A DNA stretch of 21,888 bases. It comes from Bacteroidales bacterium UBA1733. Lineage in GTDB: Bacteria; Bacteroidota; Bacteroidia; Bacteroidales; UBA3663. Numbering within the stretch: position 1 is the first letter of the stretch; each line of letters starts with the position of its first letter. The notes under the pieces were generated by a model. The model was given only the letters and a program-made list of their open reading frames with translations. It searched no databases and had not been told where the DNA came from. The position numbers and the translations under genes are program-made. Below are positions 9,001 through 15,829 of this stretch, piece by piece. The stretch lies in the NCBI GenBank assembly GCA_002315795.1, contig DCIF01000011.1:1-21888 (forward strand), in the 5' to 3' direction.

Positions 9001-9179
9001 ACAACGCTCCAAAGTCATTCAACGAGAAGCTCCACATTGAGCGTGTCCGCTGCTACGTCTCAGCACAGAACCTCCTGACCATCAAGGCCAGCTCATTCAC
9101 GGGTGTCGATCCTGAGAACGTCGGCTTCGGCTATCCTATCCCTCTCAATCTGACTTTCGGTGTGAATGTTTCGTTCTAA
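6069..9179 (+). CDS. susC: SusC-like TonB-dependent outer membrane transporter, probably for fructan oligosaccharides
   Basis: The protein has 1036 residues and imports oligosaccharides across the outer membrane with energy from TonB. A signal peptide (to about Ala20) is followed by a carboxypeptidase-regulatory-like domain at about 24-95 (VVKGTVIDKGFDEPIMGATV, GTVTDLDGNFEL, FSFVGY). Next is the TonB-box-like EEVVVTGY at 100-107, then the plug (ADLTGSVAVV, IRGIGTLNDNDPLYIIDGVP, SIYGSRAANGVIIITTKKG). The rest is beta-barrel ending in LNLTFGVNVSF, an aromatic last residue as expected. It has no N-terminal sigma-regulator (STN) domain. susD starts 27 bases downstream. The fructan substrate is inferred from the DUF4960 and GH32 neighbours, not from the SusC sequence itself. 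Confidence 0.95.
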   Translation: MKRFLLIATMVLASTVLALAQTIVVKGTVIDKGFDEPIMGATVLEVGTTNGTVTDLDGNFELSVQKGATLQFSFVGYTTQQHPAEEQMQIYLTEDAEMMEEVVVTGYTTQRKADLTGSVAVVSMGEMKKMNENNPMKAMQGRVPGVNISADGSPSGAATVRIRGIGTLNDNDPLYIIDGVPTKAGMHELNGNDIESIQVLKDAASASIYGSRAANGVIIITTKKGKEGVLKIDFDASIAASLYTNKVKTLNARQWGEAFWQANVNDGRDPNNNNLGYRFDWSYDALGNPMLNNVMMNAYLDDNATVRAGDTDWFDEVTRTGVVQNYNVSVSNGSEKGSSFFSMGYYKNLGTIKNSDFSRISVRANSDYKFFEGKFTLGENFNLNRTSGADAPGGVLENSLEFNPNFPIYAENGEYAQSLGAYSERENPLSLLHNAADNRYSQWRTFGDVHVAINPFKDFSIRSTFGLDYTQKAQRFFTYPIENGKVHRDENAAESKQEHWTRWTWNAIATYNFEKDKHRADAMLGMEVNRQDYEWMSAKRYTYAILNPDYMWPSAGSGRQEAMGSGDGFSLVSFFGKVNYTYNNKYMASATVRYDGSSRFGKNNRYGTFPSFSFGWRLTQEKWMENTRSFLDDLKLRYSWGATGNQEISNVARYTLFQSVVSTGLWGSGAAGTSYDIAGTNGGVNLNNGFIRGQRGNEDIKWETTYQHNIGVDFALKGNEIYGSFDWFNKQTKDILVSMDGIGAMGEGTSQWVNAGEMKNTGYELSIGYRHEMKNGFSWDINGNIGSYTNEITKLPLTIASKGTFGGNGVKSVVGHPMGAQVGYIYDGIFKSQDEVNNHAIQEGAGLGRIRYKDINGDGRINEDDRDWIFDPTPAFNWGLNIYLQYKNWDLTMFWQGVAGVDVNCFDVKKRTDFWANSDINVPYLNKGERVLDAWSPSNPHSNIPMLTTADNNKEGAISSYYIENGSFGKLRNLQIGYNAPKSFNEKLHIERVRCYVSAQNLLTIKASSFTGVDPENVGFGYPIPLNLTFGVNVSF

Positions 9180-9206
9180 TTATCCAATCCTATTATTCCA
9201 ATAGCA

Positions 9207-10949
9207 ATGAAATTTATAGCTAAATATATTTTCACTTCATTGGCTGTAGCTTCTGTTGCCACCAGCTGCTCAGACTTCCTTGACGAGCAGGTGCCACAGG
9301 GTACACTTACAGAAGATGAGGTAAGGGATCCAAAGAATGTCGATAATCTTATCGTCTCGGCATACGCAGGTTTGCTCTCTATTGAGGATATGAATGCCTC
9401 ATTCTCACTCTGGAACTATGACACCCGTTCTGACGACGCTTACGTCGGTGGTGCAGAGTTCTCTGATGGTGAGCCTTTCCATCGCCTTGAGTTGGGTACT
9501 GGTATCCAGTCAACTGACTGGAACATCGGCTCTATCTGGGCCAAGTACTATCAGTTCCTCTCTCGTATCAACCTCTCGCTCGACGTGCTTGGCAGCGCTG
9601 ATCAGGAGAATGCCATCATCATGCAGCGTACCGCTGAGATGAAGTTCCTCCGCGCTTACGGCCACTTCCAGCTCAAGCGCCTCTTCAAGAACATCCCATT
9701 CGTCAATAAGCCTAACATGACTGAGGAGGATTACAACAACCTCCGCAACGACGAGTATATCAACGATGAGGGCTGGCAGCAGATCATCAACGACCTCGAG
9801 GATGCCATCAAGGTGCTCCCTGAGACTCAGGCCGAGAAGGGCCGTCCTTCGCAGGCAGCTTGTGCTGCTTTCCTCGCTAAGGTTTATCTCTACAAGGCTT
9901 ATCGTCAGGATAATGCTTCTTCACACGAGGTGACTGGCATCAATGAGGCTGACCTCCAGAAGGTCCTTGAGTATACCGATCCTAAGTTCTACCGCAGCTA
10001 CGGCCTTGAGCCAGACCTCCACAACAACTTCCGTCCTGAGGAGGCTTATGAGAACGGCAAGGAGTCACTTTGGGCTATCCAGTACTCTAAGAACGATGGT
10101 ACCAACTATGGTAACCTCAACTTCGCTAATCGTCTCATCGTGCCATGTATTCCTAAGGTTCACGATGCTGGCTGTGACTTCTACAAGCCATCGCACAACC
10201 TCGTAAATGCCTATAAGACTACCGTTGAGGGCCTGCCAATGCTCGATAACTACGCTGATGCAGACTATGAGGTAGGCACGATGCAGACCGTCGATCCACG
10301 ACTCTTCGTTACCGTCGGCGTTCCTGGCACTCCATACATGTTCAATCCTACCTACATGATGTCAGTGTCAAATACCTGGAGCCGTTCGGGTGGCCTCTAT
10401 GGCTACAATGTATCATTGAAGCAGAATGTCGATCCTGCCCTCACCGGCACTTATCTCTTCCTCTGTGACTCGCAGTGGGCTTCGAGCATGAACCGCGTCG
10501 TCTTCCGTTATGCCGACGTGCTCCTCATGCGTGCCGAGGCCATGGCTCAGCTTAACCGTGCCAGTGAGGCTATTGATCTGGTCAACGAGGTCCGTGAGCG
10601 TGCTGCCAAGATGGCTAAGAACAGTATCGTAGCAGGCTATGCCGCTCAGTACAATGTCCACTATGCTGTCAGCCAGTATAACACGGTTCCTTCGAAGGAT
10701 GATGCTGTCAAGATCGTCAAGTTCGAGCGTCGCCTGGAGCTTGCTCTCGAGTATGAGCGCTTCTTCGACCTCGTACGTTGGGGTGATGCAAATACTGTAA
10801 TCAACGCATTCTACAGCAGCGAGCGCAGCTCAATGCACTTCCTCGATGATGCCAACTTCCACAAGAACCAGAACGAGTACCTGCCAGTGCCTCACGAGCA
10901 GATTGCAGCTTCGGGTGGCAACTACAAGCAGAACATTGGCAACTGGTAA
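9207..10949 (+). CDS. susD: SusD-like surface glycan-binding lipoprotein
   Basis: The protein has 580 residues. SusD forms the lid over SusC and binds glycan at the cell surface. The signal peptide ends in VATSC with the lipid cysteine at residue 21, followed by SDFLDEQVPQGTLTEDEV, a typical SusD start. Tetratricopeptide-like helices follow, with the family's AEMKFLRAYGHFQLKRLF and AACAAFLAKVYLYKAY segments. The C-terminal part has RYADVLLMRAEAMAQLN, the IVKFERRLELALEYERFFDLVRWG stretch and YLPVPHEQI, all SusD hallmarks. It lies between susC (27-base gap) and the DUF4960 gene (35-base gap) and is almost surely co-transcribed with both. Confidence 0.95.
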   Translation: MKFIAKYIFTSLAVASVATSCSDFLDEQVPQGTLTEDEVRDPKNVDNLIVSAYAGLLSIEDMNASFSLWNYDTRSDDAYVGGAEFSDGEPFHRLELGTGIQSTDWNIGSIWAKYYQFLSRINLSLDVLGSADQENAIIMQRTAEMKFLRAYGHFQLKRLFKNIPFVNKPNMTEEDYNNLRNDEYINDEGWQQIINDLEDAIKVLPETQAEKGRPSQAACAAFLAKVYLYKAYRQDNASSHEVTGINEADLQKVLEYTDPKFYRSYGLEPDLHNNFRPEEAYENGKESLWAIQYSKNDGTNYGNLNFANRLIVPCIPKVHDAGCDFYKPSHNLVNAYKTTVEGLPMLDNYADADYEVGTMQTVDPRLFVTVGVPGTPYMFNPTYMMSVSNTWSRSGGLYGYNVSLKQNVDPALTGTYLFLCDSQWASSMNRVVFRYADVLLMRAEAMAQLNRASEAIDLVNEVRERAAKMAKNSIVAGYAAQYNVHYAVSQYNTVPSKDDAVKIVKFERRLELALEYERFFDLVRWGDANTVINAFYSSERSSMHFLDDANFHKNQNEYLPVPHEQIAASGGNYKQNIGNW

Positions 10950-10984
10950 TCCTCAATGTCTCACAACATATAATCTGAGAAACA

Positions 10985-12385
10985 ATGAAAACAATCTATA
11001 ATTATATAATGAGCGCCGCCGTTGCCATGACGGGTCTTCTGTCATCGTGCACCGAAGATATTACCGGCAGCATGGACGTTGATGGCCAGTGTTTGATCAA
11101 GGAGCTGGTACTCAATGACAACGTGGTGGCAAAAATCGATGTGTCGAAGGGCCTTGCCAAGATGAAGGTACCTGTTGACTTCGATGCGAAGAAAGACATG
11201 GTAGTCAGCAAGCTCGTCCTCTCTGACGGCGCTGATGCCAACATCCACCAGGGCGATCATGTCAACTTCAACAGTGACCGCACCCTCTCTGTCACCAACG
11301 GCAGCCTGGTCATGGACTGGACCGTCAGCGTGCGCAATGATGAGGCTATCCTCTACAACTTCATCCTCGAAGGCGTCAAGGGCGTCATCAATCAGGAAGA
11401 CAAGACCATCACCGTCTCGCTCTCTGGCAATGCCGGCGTCGACCTGACCAACTCATCCTTCACCGCTTCCTACAGCGAGGATGCTACCTGCTCGCCTGCC
11501 AGCGGCACCAAGGCTGACTTCTCTCAGCCAACTACGATCTCGCTCAAGGACAACACCGCCGAGAACGAGTACACCGTCTACGTCACCGTCATTTCTGATC
11601 CTGTGGCTATCTTTGTGGGCGATGCAGAGAATATTGAGGCCCTCAACGACGAGGAGAAGGCTGCTGCTAAGTGGCTCACCGGCAATGTCGTAGGCTCTAC
11701 CTATGCTTCATGGTCAGACCTCGCTAATGGCAACATCTCTCTCGCTAAGTGTAAGGTCATCTTCTGGCACCACCACACCTCTGTCTATGGCAACTTCAAC
11801 GGCTTTGAGGGAGCTGAGGCTGAGGCGATGGCAGCATTGCCAAAGATGCTCGAGTTCTGGAAGAACGGTGGCGCATTCATCCTCGGTCGTGCAGCTGTCA
11901 ACTACGCTGCTGCCCTCGGTGCTATGCCAAAGGAGGCTTGCCCTAACAACTGTTGGGGCGGCGGTGGCGGCGAAGGTGCCGATAAGATGGGCGATGACCC
12001 ATGGCACTTCTGGCCATACGATGAGGCTCATCCTATCTGGCAGAACCTCAAGAAGGGTCCTGATGCCAACGCTATCTATACCCTCGATGATGGCTACACC
12101 ATCTGTAACTCTACCGCTCAGTATCACTTCGACTGGGATCCTTACGGACGTGACCAGGCTAAGTTCGAGACTGCCATCAACGGTCGTCCTCTCGGCGGTA
12201 ACCCTGGTGGCTGTGAGGTGTCTTCTTGGGAGCTGAAGAACGCTCAGGGTGAGTTCGGCAAGGGCGGTATCATCTGCCTCGGCTCAGGTCTTTTCGACTG
12301 GAACTCTCCTACAGGCTATACTTCAAACCTGCACGACAATATGGGTCAGATTATTCTGAACGCTATTGAGTATCTCAGCGAGTAA
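10985..12385 (+). CDS. DUF4960-type surface lipoprotein, SusE-position fructan-binding candidate
   Basis: The protein has 466 residues. The signal peptide ends in GLLSSC with Cys22, followed by TEDITG, so it is a lipoprotein, probably exposed at the surface. Residues about 35-115 and 116-207 look like two Ig-like beta-sandwich repeats ([29 protein letters not shown]). Residues about 208-466 match my memory of DUF4960. This part begins with an alternating strand-helix pattern ([52 protein letters not shown]) like ThuA or glutamine-amidotransferase folds, but without a clear catalytic triad. A glycine-rich loop (WGGGGGEG) and many Trp and aromatic residues could form a sugar-binding surface. 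It sits where BT1761 sits in the B. thetaiotaomicron levan locus. Binding is inferred; an enzyme role is not excluded. Confidence 0.8.
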   Translation: MKTIYNYIMSAAVAMTGLLSSCTEDITGSMDVDGQCLIKELVLNDNVVAKIDVSKGLAKMKVPVDFDAKKDMVVSKLVLSDGADANIHQGDHVNFNSDRTLSVTNGSLVMDWTVSVRNDEAILYNFILEGVKGVINQEDKTITVSLSGNAGVDLTNSSFTASYSEDATCSPASGTKADFSQPTTISLKDNTAENEYTVYVTVISDPVAIFVGDAENIEALNDEEKAAAKWLTGNVVGSTYASWSDLANGNISLAKCKVIFWHHHTSVYGNFNGFEGAEAEAMAALPKMLEFWKNGGAFILGRAAVNYAAALGAMPKEACPNNCWGGGGGEGADKMGDDPWHFWPYDEAHPIWQNLKKGPDANAIYTLDDGYTICNSTAQYHFDWDPYGRDQAKFETAINGRPLGGNPGGCEVSSWELKNAQGEFGKGGIICLGSGLFDWNSPTGYTSNLHDNMGQIILNAIEYLSE

Positions 12386-12418
12386 TTATGTATTATGAAT
12401 TGGTAATTATGAATTATT
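12383..12418. repeat. AT-rich repeat between the DUF4960 and GH32 genes
   Basis: The spacer holds repeated TAATTATG (12383-12390 and 12404-12411) and ATTATGAATT-like units. It resembles the string before sufD. It runs into an in-frame TTG at 12417, which is why the ATG at 12423 is the better start for the GH32 gene. Confidence 0.5.
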
Positions 12419-12422
12419 GCGT

Positions 12423-14036
12423 ATGAAATCAATGATATTTTCAGTAACCATGCTGTCAGCCCTTGCGCTGACAGCATGCAGCGATGACGACTTCGCAGGC
12501 GATCCTGCCAAGGAGATCACCGGTACCTTCATGGCTAAGGAGGAGGCAGGCTTCTCTACCTATTACACTCCTGCCATTGGCCGTGTAGGTGACCCAATGC
12601 CATTCTTCGACAAGAAGGCTGGAGACTTCAAGATCATGTACCTGCAGGAGTATGACAACAACCGTCCATACCGCTTCCACCCATTCTGGGCCCTCCAGAC
12701 TTCTGATGGTGCTAACTACACCGCACTCGGCGAGTGGCTCCCAACCGGTGGTACTGATGGCGAGCAGGATGCTGCACTGGGTACCGGCTGCTGCTATTAC
12801 TGCGAGGCTGATGGTCTCTACTACATCTATTATACCGGTCACAATGGTTCGCTCTCTGACGTTGAGGCAATCATGCGTGCTACCTCTCCAGACCTCAGGA
12901 CCTGGACCAAGGACAATTTCTTTACCCTCTACGGCAAGGACTATGGCTATTCGGCCATCGACTTCCGCGACCCACAGATCTTCGAGGAAGGTGGCAAGTA
13001 TCACATGATCGTGGCTACCCGTCCGCAGTGGGGTGGCGACCCATGCTTTGCAGAGTTCGTATCGTCGGATATGAAGAGCTGGCAGAAGGGCGAGCAGATC
13101 AAGATGATCTGGGACCGTATGCTCGAGTGTCCTGATATCTTCCAGATGGGCAACAAGTGGTATTGCGTCTATAGCGAGAGCGTCAAGACCAGCTGGAGCC
13201 GTAAGGTGAAGTATATGATGGGCGACTCTTGGGAGGATCTTAAGAAGAAGTTCAACGAGGGTCCACAGTGGCCAGAGTTCGCTCGCGAGGGTGTGCTCGA
13301 TACCCGTGCATTCTACGCAGCCAAGACCGCCAGCAACGGCACCGACCGCTACATCTGGGGCTGGTGTCCTACCCGTACGAATGGCGACAACGCTGAGGTC
13401 GGTGGTGGTGATGGCAATGAGCCAAACTGGTCAGGCGCACTCGTCTGCCACAAGGTGATGCAGAATGCCGACGGCACGCTCTATCTCACCGCCGTCCCTG
13501 CCATGGCTGCCAAGTATAACCAGCCAGCAGACGCCAAGGTCGTAGAGCAGGGTAGCAACTACACTCTCTACAGCCGCCTCGGCTATCACAACCACATCTC
13601 ATTCACCGTCAAGACTTCTGGTTCTGAGGATAAGTTTGGTATCTCGTTTGCTCGCAGTACGGAGAATCCGTATGGAACCACCCTCAAGCTTAACAATCCT
13701 CACTGGGATGCCAGCTGGAATGAGGATAAGAAGAATCTGGCTCGCGTTGAGTTCTTCGTCGAGAGACAGAGGCTCGTTGCTAACGAAGAAACAGGTGCCC
13801 TTGAGCTCAAAGATGTCGACGACTTCATCGATGGTGCTGACGGCAACTTCTATCCACGTCCTGCTGACAATACATACAATATCGACATCTATACCGACAA
13901 CAGTGTAGTCGTCATGTATGTCAATGGCACTGGCTGCTTCACCAGCCGTATCTATGGCACTCCTCTCAACAACTGGAGTATCAATACCTACAGCGGCAGC
14001 ATCCAGGTAGAGAATCTCTCTGTTACTCAGTACTAA
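12423..14036 (+). CDS. GH32 fructan hydrolase, surface lipoprotein (levanase-like)
   Basis: The protein has 537 residues from the ATG at 12423. The lipobox LTAC (Cys19) is followed at once by SDDD, which fits the Bacteroides lipoprotein surface-export signal. The five-bladed propeller shows the GH32 catalytic set: Asp57 in VGDPMPFF (nucleophile), Asp183 in FRDPQIF (transition-state stabiliser) and Glu235 in LECPDIF (acid/base). AFYAAKT and RYIWGWCPTR also fit. A C-terminal beta-sandwich follows (IDIYTDNSVVVMYVNGTGCFTSRIYG). The usual WMNDPNG start of the active site is altered to VGDPMPFF, as I recall in a Bacteroidota GH32 subgroup. As the last gene of the susCD operon it probably cuts fructan at the surface before import. 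Levan rather than inulin is suggested by the gene order only. Endo or exo action cannot be read from sequence. Confidence 0.88.
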   Translation: MKSMIFSVTMLSALALTACSDDDFAGDPAKEITGTFMAKEEAGFSTYYTPAIGRVGDPMPFFDKKAGDFKIMYLQEYDNNRPYRFHPFWALQTSDGANYTALGEWLPTGGTDGEQDAALGTGCCYYCEADGLYYIYYTGHNGSLSDVEAIMRATSPDLRTWTKDNFFTLYGKDYGYSAIDFRDPQIFEEGGKYHMIVATRPQWGGDPCFAEFVSSDMKSWQKGEQIKMIWDRMLECPDIFQMGNKWYCVYSESVKTSWSRKVKYMMGDSWEDLKKKFNEGPQWPEFAREGVLDTRAFYAAKTASNGTDRYIWGWCPTRTNGDNAEVGGGDGNEPNWSGALVCHKVMQNADGTLYLTAVPAMAAKYNQPADAKVVEQGSNYTLYSRLGYHNHISFTVKTSGSEDKFGISFARSTENPYGTTLKLNNPHWDASWNEDKKNLARVEFFVERQRLVANEETGALELKDVDDFIDGADGNFYPRPADNTYNIDIYTDNSVVVMYVNGTGCFTSRIYGTPLNNWSINTYSGSIQVENLSVTQY

Positions 14037-14039
14037 ATT

Positions 14040-14067
14040 GACAGACTGATTTAATTCGACAGACTGA
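14040..14067. repeat. Direct repeat GACAGACTGA, two copies
   Basis: GACAGACTGA occurs at 14040-14049 and 14058-14067, 18 bases apart, directly after the GH32 stop codon. The flanks are also alike (AATT before each copy). No function is visible. It lies just before the long hairpin at 14078. Confidence 0.6.
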
Positions 14068-14077
14068 ATAAAAAGAT

Positions 14078-14129
14078 TTACGCTCCAGGATTATCTGACT
14101 TTATATTGTCAGGTAATCCTGGAGCGTAA
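14078..14129. terminator. Long near-perfect hairpin between convergent genes, likely bidirectional terminator
   Basis: Arms of 22 bases (14078-14099 and 14108-14129) pair with one mismatch that can be a G-U or A-C pair depending on the strand. The loop is TTTATATT. It lies between the end of the GH32 gene (14036) and the end of the convergent fabG-like gene (14157). On the minus strand the stem is followed by TAAATCTTTTTATT, a usable T-tract for fabG; on the plus strand the tail is only TATTATTGAAC. A smaller 5-bp hairpin (14140-14152) lies beside it. Confidence 0.75.
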
Positions 14130-14156
14130 TATTATTGAACGACTCTAAGTCGCTGA

Positions 14157-14915
14157 TTACATGTTCATGCCACCGTCGATCTGGATAACCTGACCGCTGA
14201 CATAGCTAGACATATCTGAACCGAGGAATACGCAGACATTAGCAATATCCTCAACCTGGCCACCACGACGAAGTGGAATCTTAGCCATCCAACCCTTACG
14301 AACCTCCTCAGGAAGCTGAGCGGTCATAACGGTCTCGATGAAGCCTGGAGCTACTGCGTTAGCGCGGATGCCCTTAGGACCCATCTCCTGAGCGATAGAC
14401 TTAGCAAGGCCGATCATACCAGCCTTAGAAGCAGAATAGTTACACTGACCAGCGTTGCCGTGAACACCTACTACCGAAGACATATTGATGATAGAACCAC
14501 CCTTCTGACGCATCATGATAGGAGTAACAGCGTGGATGAAGTTGAAAGCAGATTTGAGGTTGACGTTGATAACAGCATCCCACTGAGCCTCAGACATACG
14601 GAGCATCAAACCGTCCTTGGTGATACCAGCGTTGTTGATGAGGATATCGATCTTACCGAACTCTTCCTTGATCTTAGCAACGACCTGCTCGGTCTCAGCA
14701 AAATCTGCAGCGTTTGAGGCATAGCCGACGCACTTTACGCCATGTGCAGCAATCTCCTCTGCAGCCTTGTTAATGTTGGCCATGTGCTCCTCGTTGAGTG
14801 CGAGGTCGGTGAATGCTACGTTACAGCCCTCCTGGGCAAACTTGTGTGCGATGGCGTTACCAATGCCACGTGCGGCGCCAGTGATGAGCGCTACTTTTCC
14901 TTCGAGAAGTTTCAT
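14157..14915 (-). CDS. fabG: FabG-type 3-oxoacyl-ACP reductase (short-chain dehydrogenase)
   Basis: The protein has 252 residues, the usual length. FabG reduces 3-oxoacyl-ACP with NADPH in fatty-acid elongation in the cytoplasm. The nucleotide-binding motif GAARGIG is at 13-19 and NNAG at 94-97. The catalytic set is Asn119, Ser147 (NMSSVVG), Tyr160 and Lys164 (YSASK). The end has NAVAPGFIETVMT and SSYVSGQVIQIDGGMNM, strongly FabG-like. The TetR-family gene lies 76 bases upstream on the same strand and is probably co-transcribed. No other fatty-acid gene is in the window, so a role in another reduction, for example of an acetoacetyl-thioester, remains possible. Confidence 0.9.
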   Translation of the reverse strand: MKLLEGKVALITGAARGIGNAIAHKFAQEGCNVAFTDLALNEEHMANINKAAEEIAAHGVKCVGYASNAADFAETEQVVAKIKEEFGKIDILINNAGITKDGLMLRMSEAQWDAVINVNLKSAFNFIHAVTPIMMRQKGGSIINMSSVVGVHGNAGQCNYSASKAGMIGLAKSIAQEMGPKGIRANAVAPGFIETVMTAQLPEEVRKGWMAKIPLRRGGQVEDIANVCVFLGSDMSSYVSGQVIQIDGGMNM

Positions 14916-14991
14916 TGTTTAATTGGTTGTTTTTGATATTTGTTCTTTTGTTGTTTCTTCTTTTTGTTTTGCTATTCCAGGGTGACTCTTG

Positions 14992-15582
14992 TTAACGTCT
15001 GCCACGAACGATGCCATAAAAGACCATCTTAAAAATGGACTCGCGTACACGTGCTGTGGGAACGCCAAGAGCCGTAAACTGACCACGGATGTTCGGCAGG
15101 TCAAGTCCTCGGAGTGCATAATGGATAGTGACTGCTACGACCGATGCGTTGTCTATGACAAAGGTCCCTTCTTCAATCCCTTGCTGCAGGATGCTACGCA
15201 GGATGGAGAGCTCACGTACATCCAGACGACGGCGAGCGTGTTCAAGCTGGATGATGTCACGGAAAAATTCTGCCTTTAGCGAACCGTTGCGGATAACCGT
15301 ATCCTTCACCTGATCAAGGCGGCAGAGAATGTATCGTTTGAGCTTCTCATCAGCTGGCAGATTAAGTGGCGGAATCTCTTCGATGACGTCGATGATCTTG
15401 TTCATCTCGCTATTGACAACCGCCATGAAGATCTCGGCTTTCGACTTGAAGTAAGTGTAAAGCGTACGACGACCCTTGCCTGACTGTACGGCGATTTCGT
15501 TCATCGTCGTATTATCAAAGCCTTTTGTGGCAAATAGCTGACGCGCCACTTCTATCAGTTCAGATCTTGTGTTGCTGCTCAT
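14992..15582 (-). CDS. TetR/AcrR-family transcriptional regulator
   Basis: The protein has 196 residues. The N-terminal DNA-binding domain spans about residues 1-55, with RSELIEVARQLFATKGFDNTTMNEIA, then the recognition helix in SGKGRRTLYTYFKSKAEIF. The C-terminal ligand-binding helices show no recognisable ligand motif. The start ATG (15582-15580) lies 17 bases below a TACCTTTG -7 box on the minus strand. It is divergent from the glycogen operon and upstream of the fabG-like gene. It may control itself plus fabG in response to an acyl compound, but this is only inferred from position. Confidence 0.9.
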   Translation of the reverse strand: MSSNTRSELIEVARQLFATKGFDNTTMNEIAVQSGKGRRTLYTYFKSKAEIFMAVVNSEMNKIIDVIEEIPPLNLPADEKLKRYILCRLDQVKDTVIRNGSLKAEFFRDIIQLEHARRRLDVRELSILRSILQQGIEEGTFVIDNASVVAVTIHYALRGLDLPNIRGQFTALGVPTARVRESIFKMVFYGIVRGRR

Positions 15583-15598
15583 TTCTCTAAAAACTGTG

Positions 15599-15606
15599 CA
15601 AAGGTA
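15599..15606 (-). promoter_or_regulatory. -7 box of the TetR-gene promoter
   Basis: Read on the minus strand this is TACCTTTG, matching TAnnTTTG, 16 bases before the TetR ATG. No good -33 TTTG was found at the usual distance. The short leader is normal for these bacteria. Confidence 0.5.
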
Positions 15607-15718
15607 AACATTTTATTCCCAAGTCGGACATTTTCAACTGATTTTTCTGGCTTAAGGTGTTATTTTTAATGTTTAAAAACATAAAAATGACAAATTCACT
15701 ATCAAAAAGTGCACTTTT

Positions 15719-15786
15719 TCGTTGCTAAATTTTTTATTGTCACAAAAAAAACATATTTTTGCAACGACATATCATGACTGCATGAT
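15719..15786. promoter_or_regulatory. Promoter and palindromes upstream of the glycogen operon
   Basis: A -7 box TATTTTTG lies at 15754-15761, 69 bases before the debranching-enzyme ATG. It lies between the two arms of a 7-base inverted repeat (TCGTTGC at 15719-15725 and GCAACGA at 15761-15767). Just downstream is a perfect 6-base-arm palindrome, ATCATG-ACTG-CATGAT (15771-15786), followed by a T-run. The two palindromes may be operators or a leader hairpin. The rest of 15583-15829 is AT-rich, and no small gene was seen there. Confidence 0.5.
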
Positions 15787-15829
15787 TTTTCAACCTTAAA
15801 ACATATACACTCCGATAAATCTAATTTGT

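Noticed and set aside
14989..15279. Plus-strand frame opposite the TetR gene
   Set aside because: Antisense to a well-supported TetR-family gene and without any motif.
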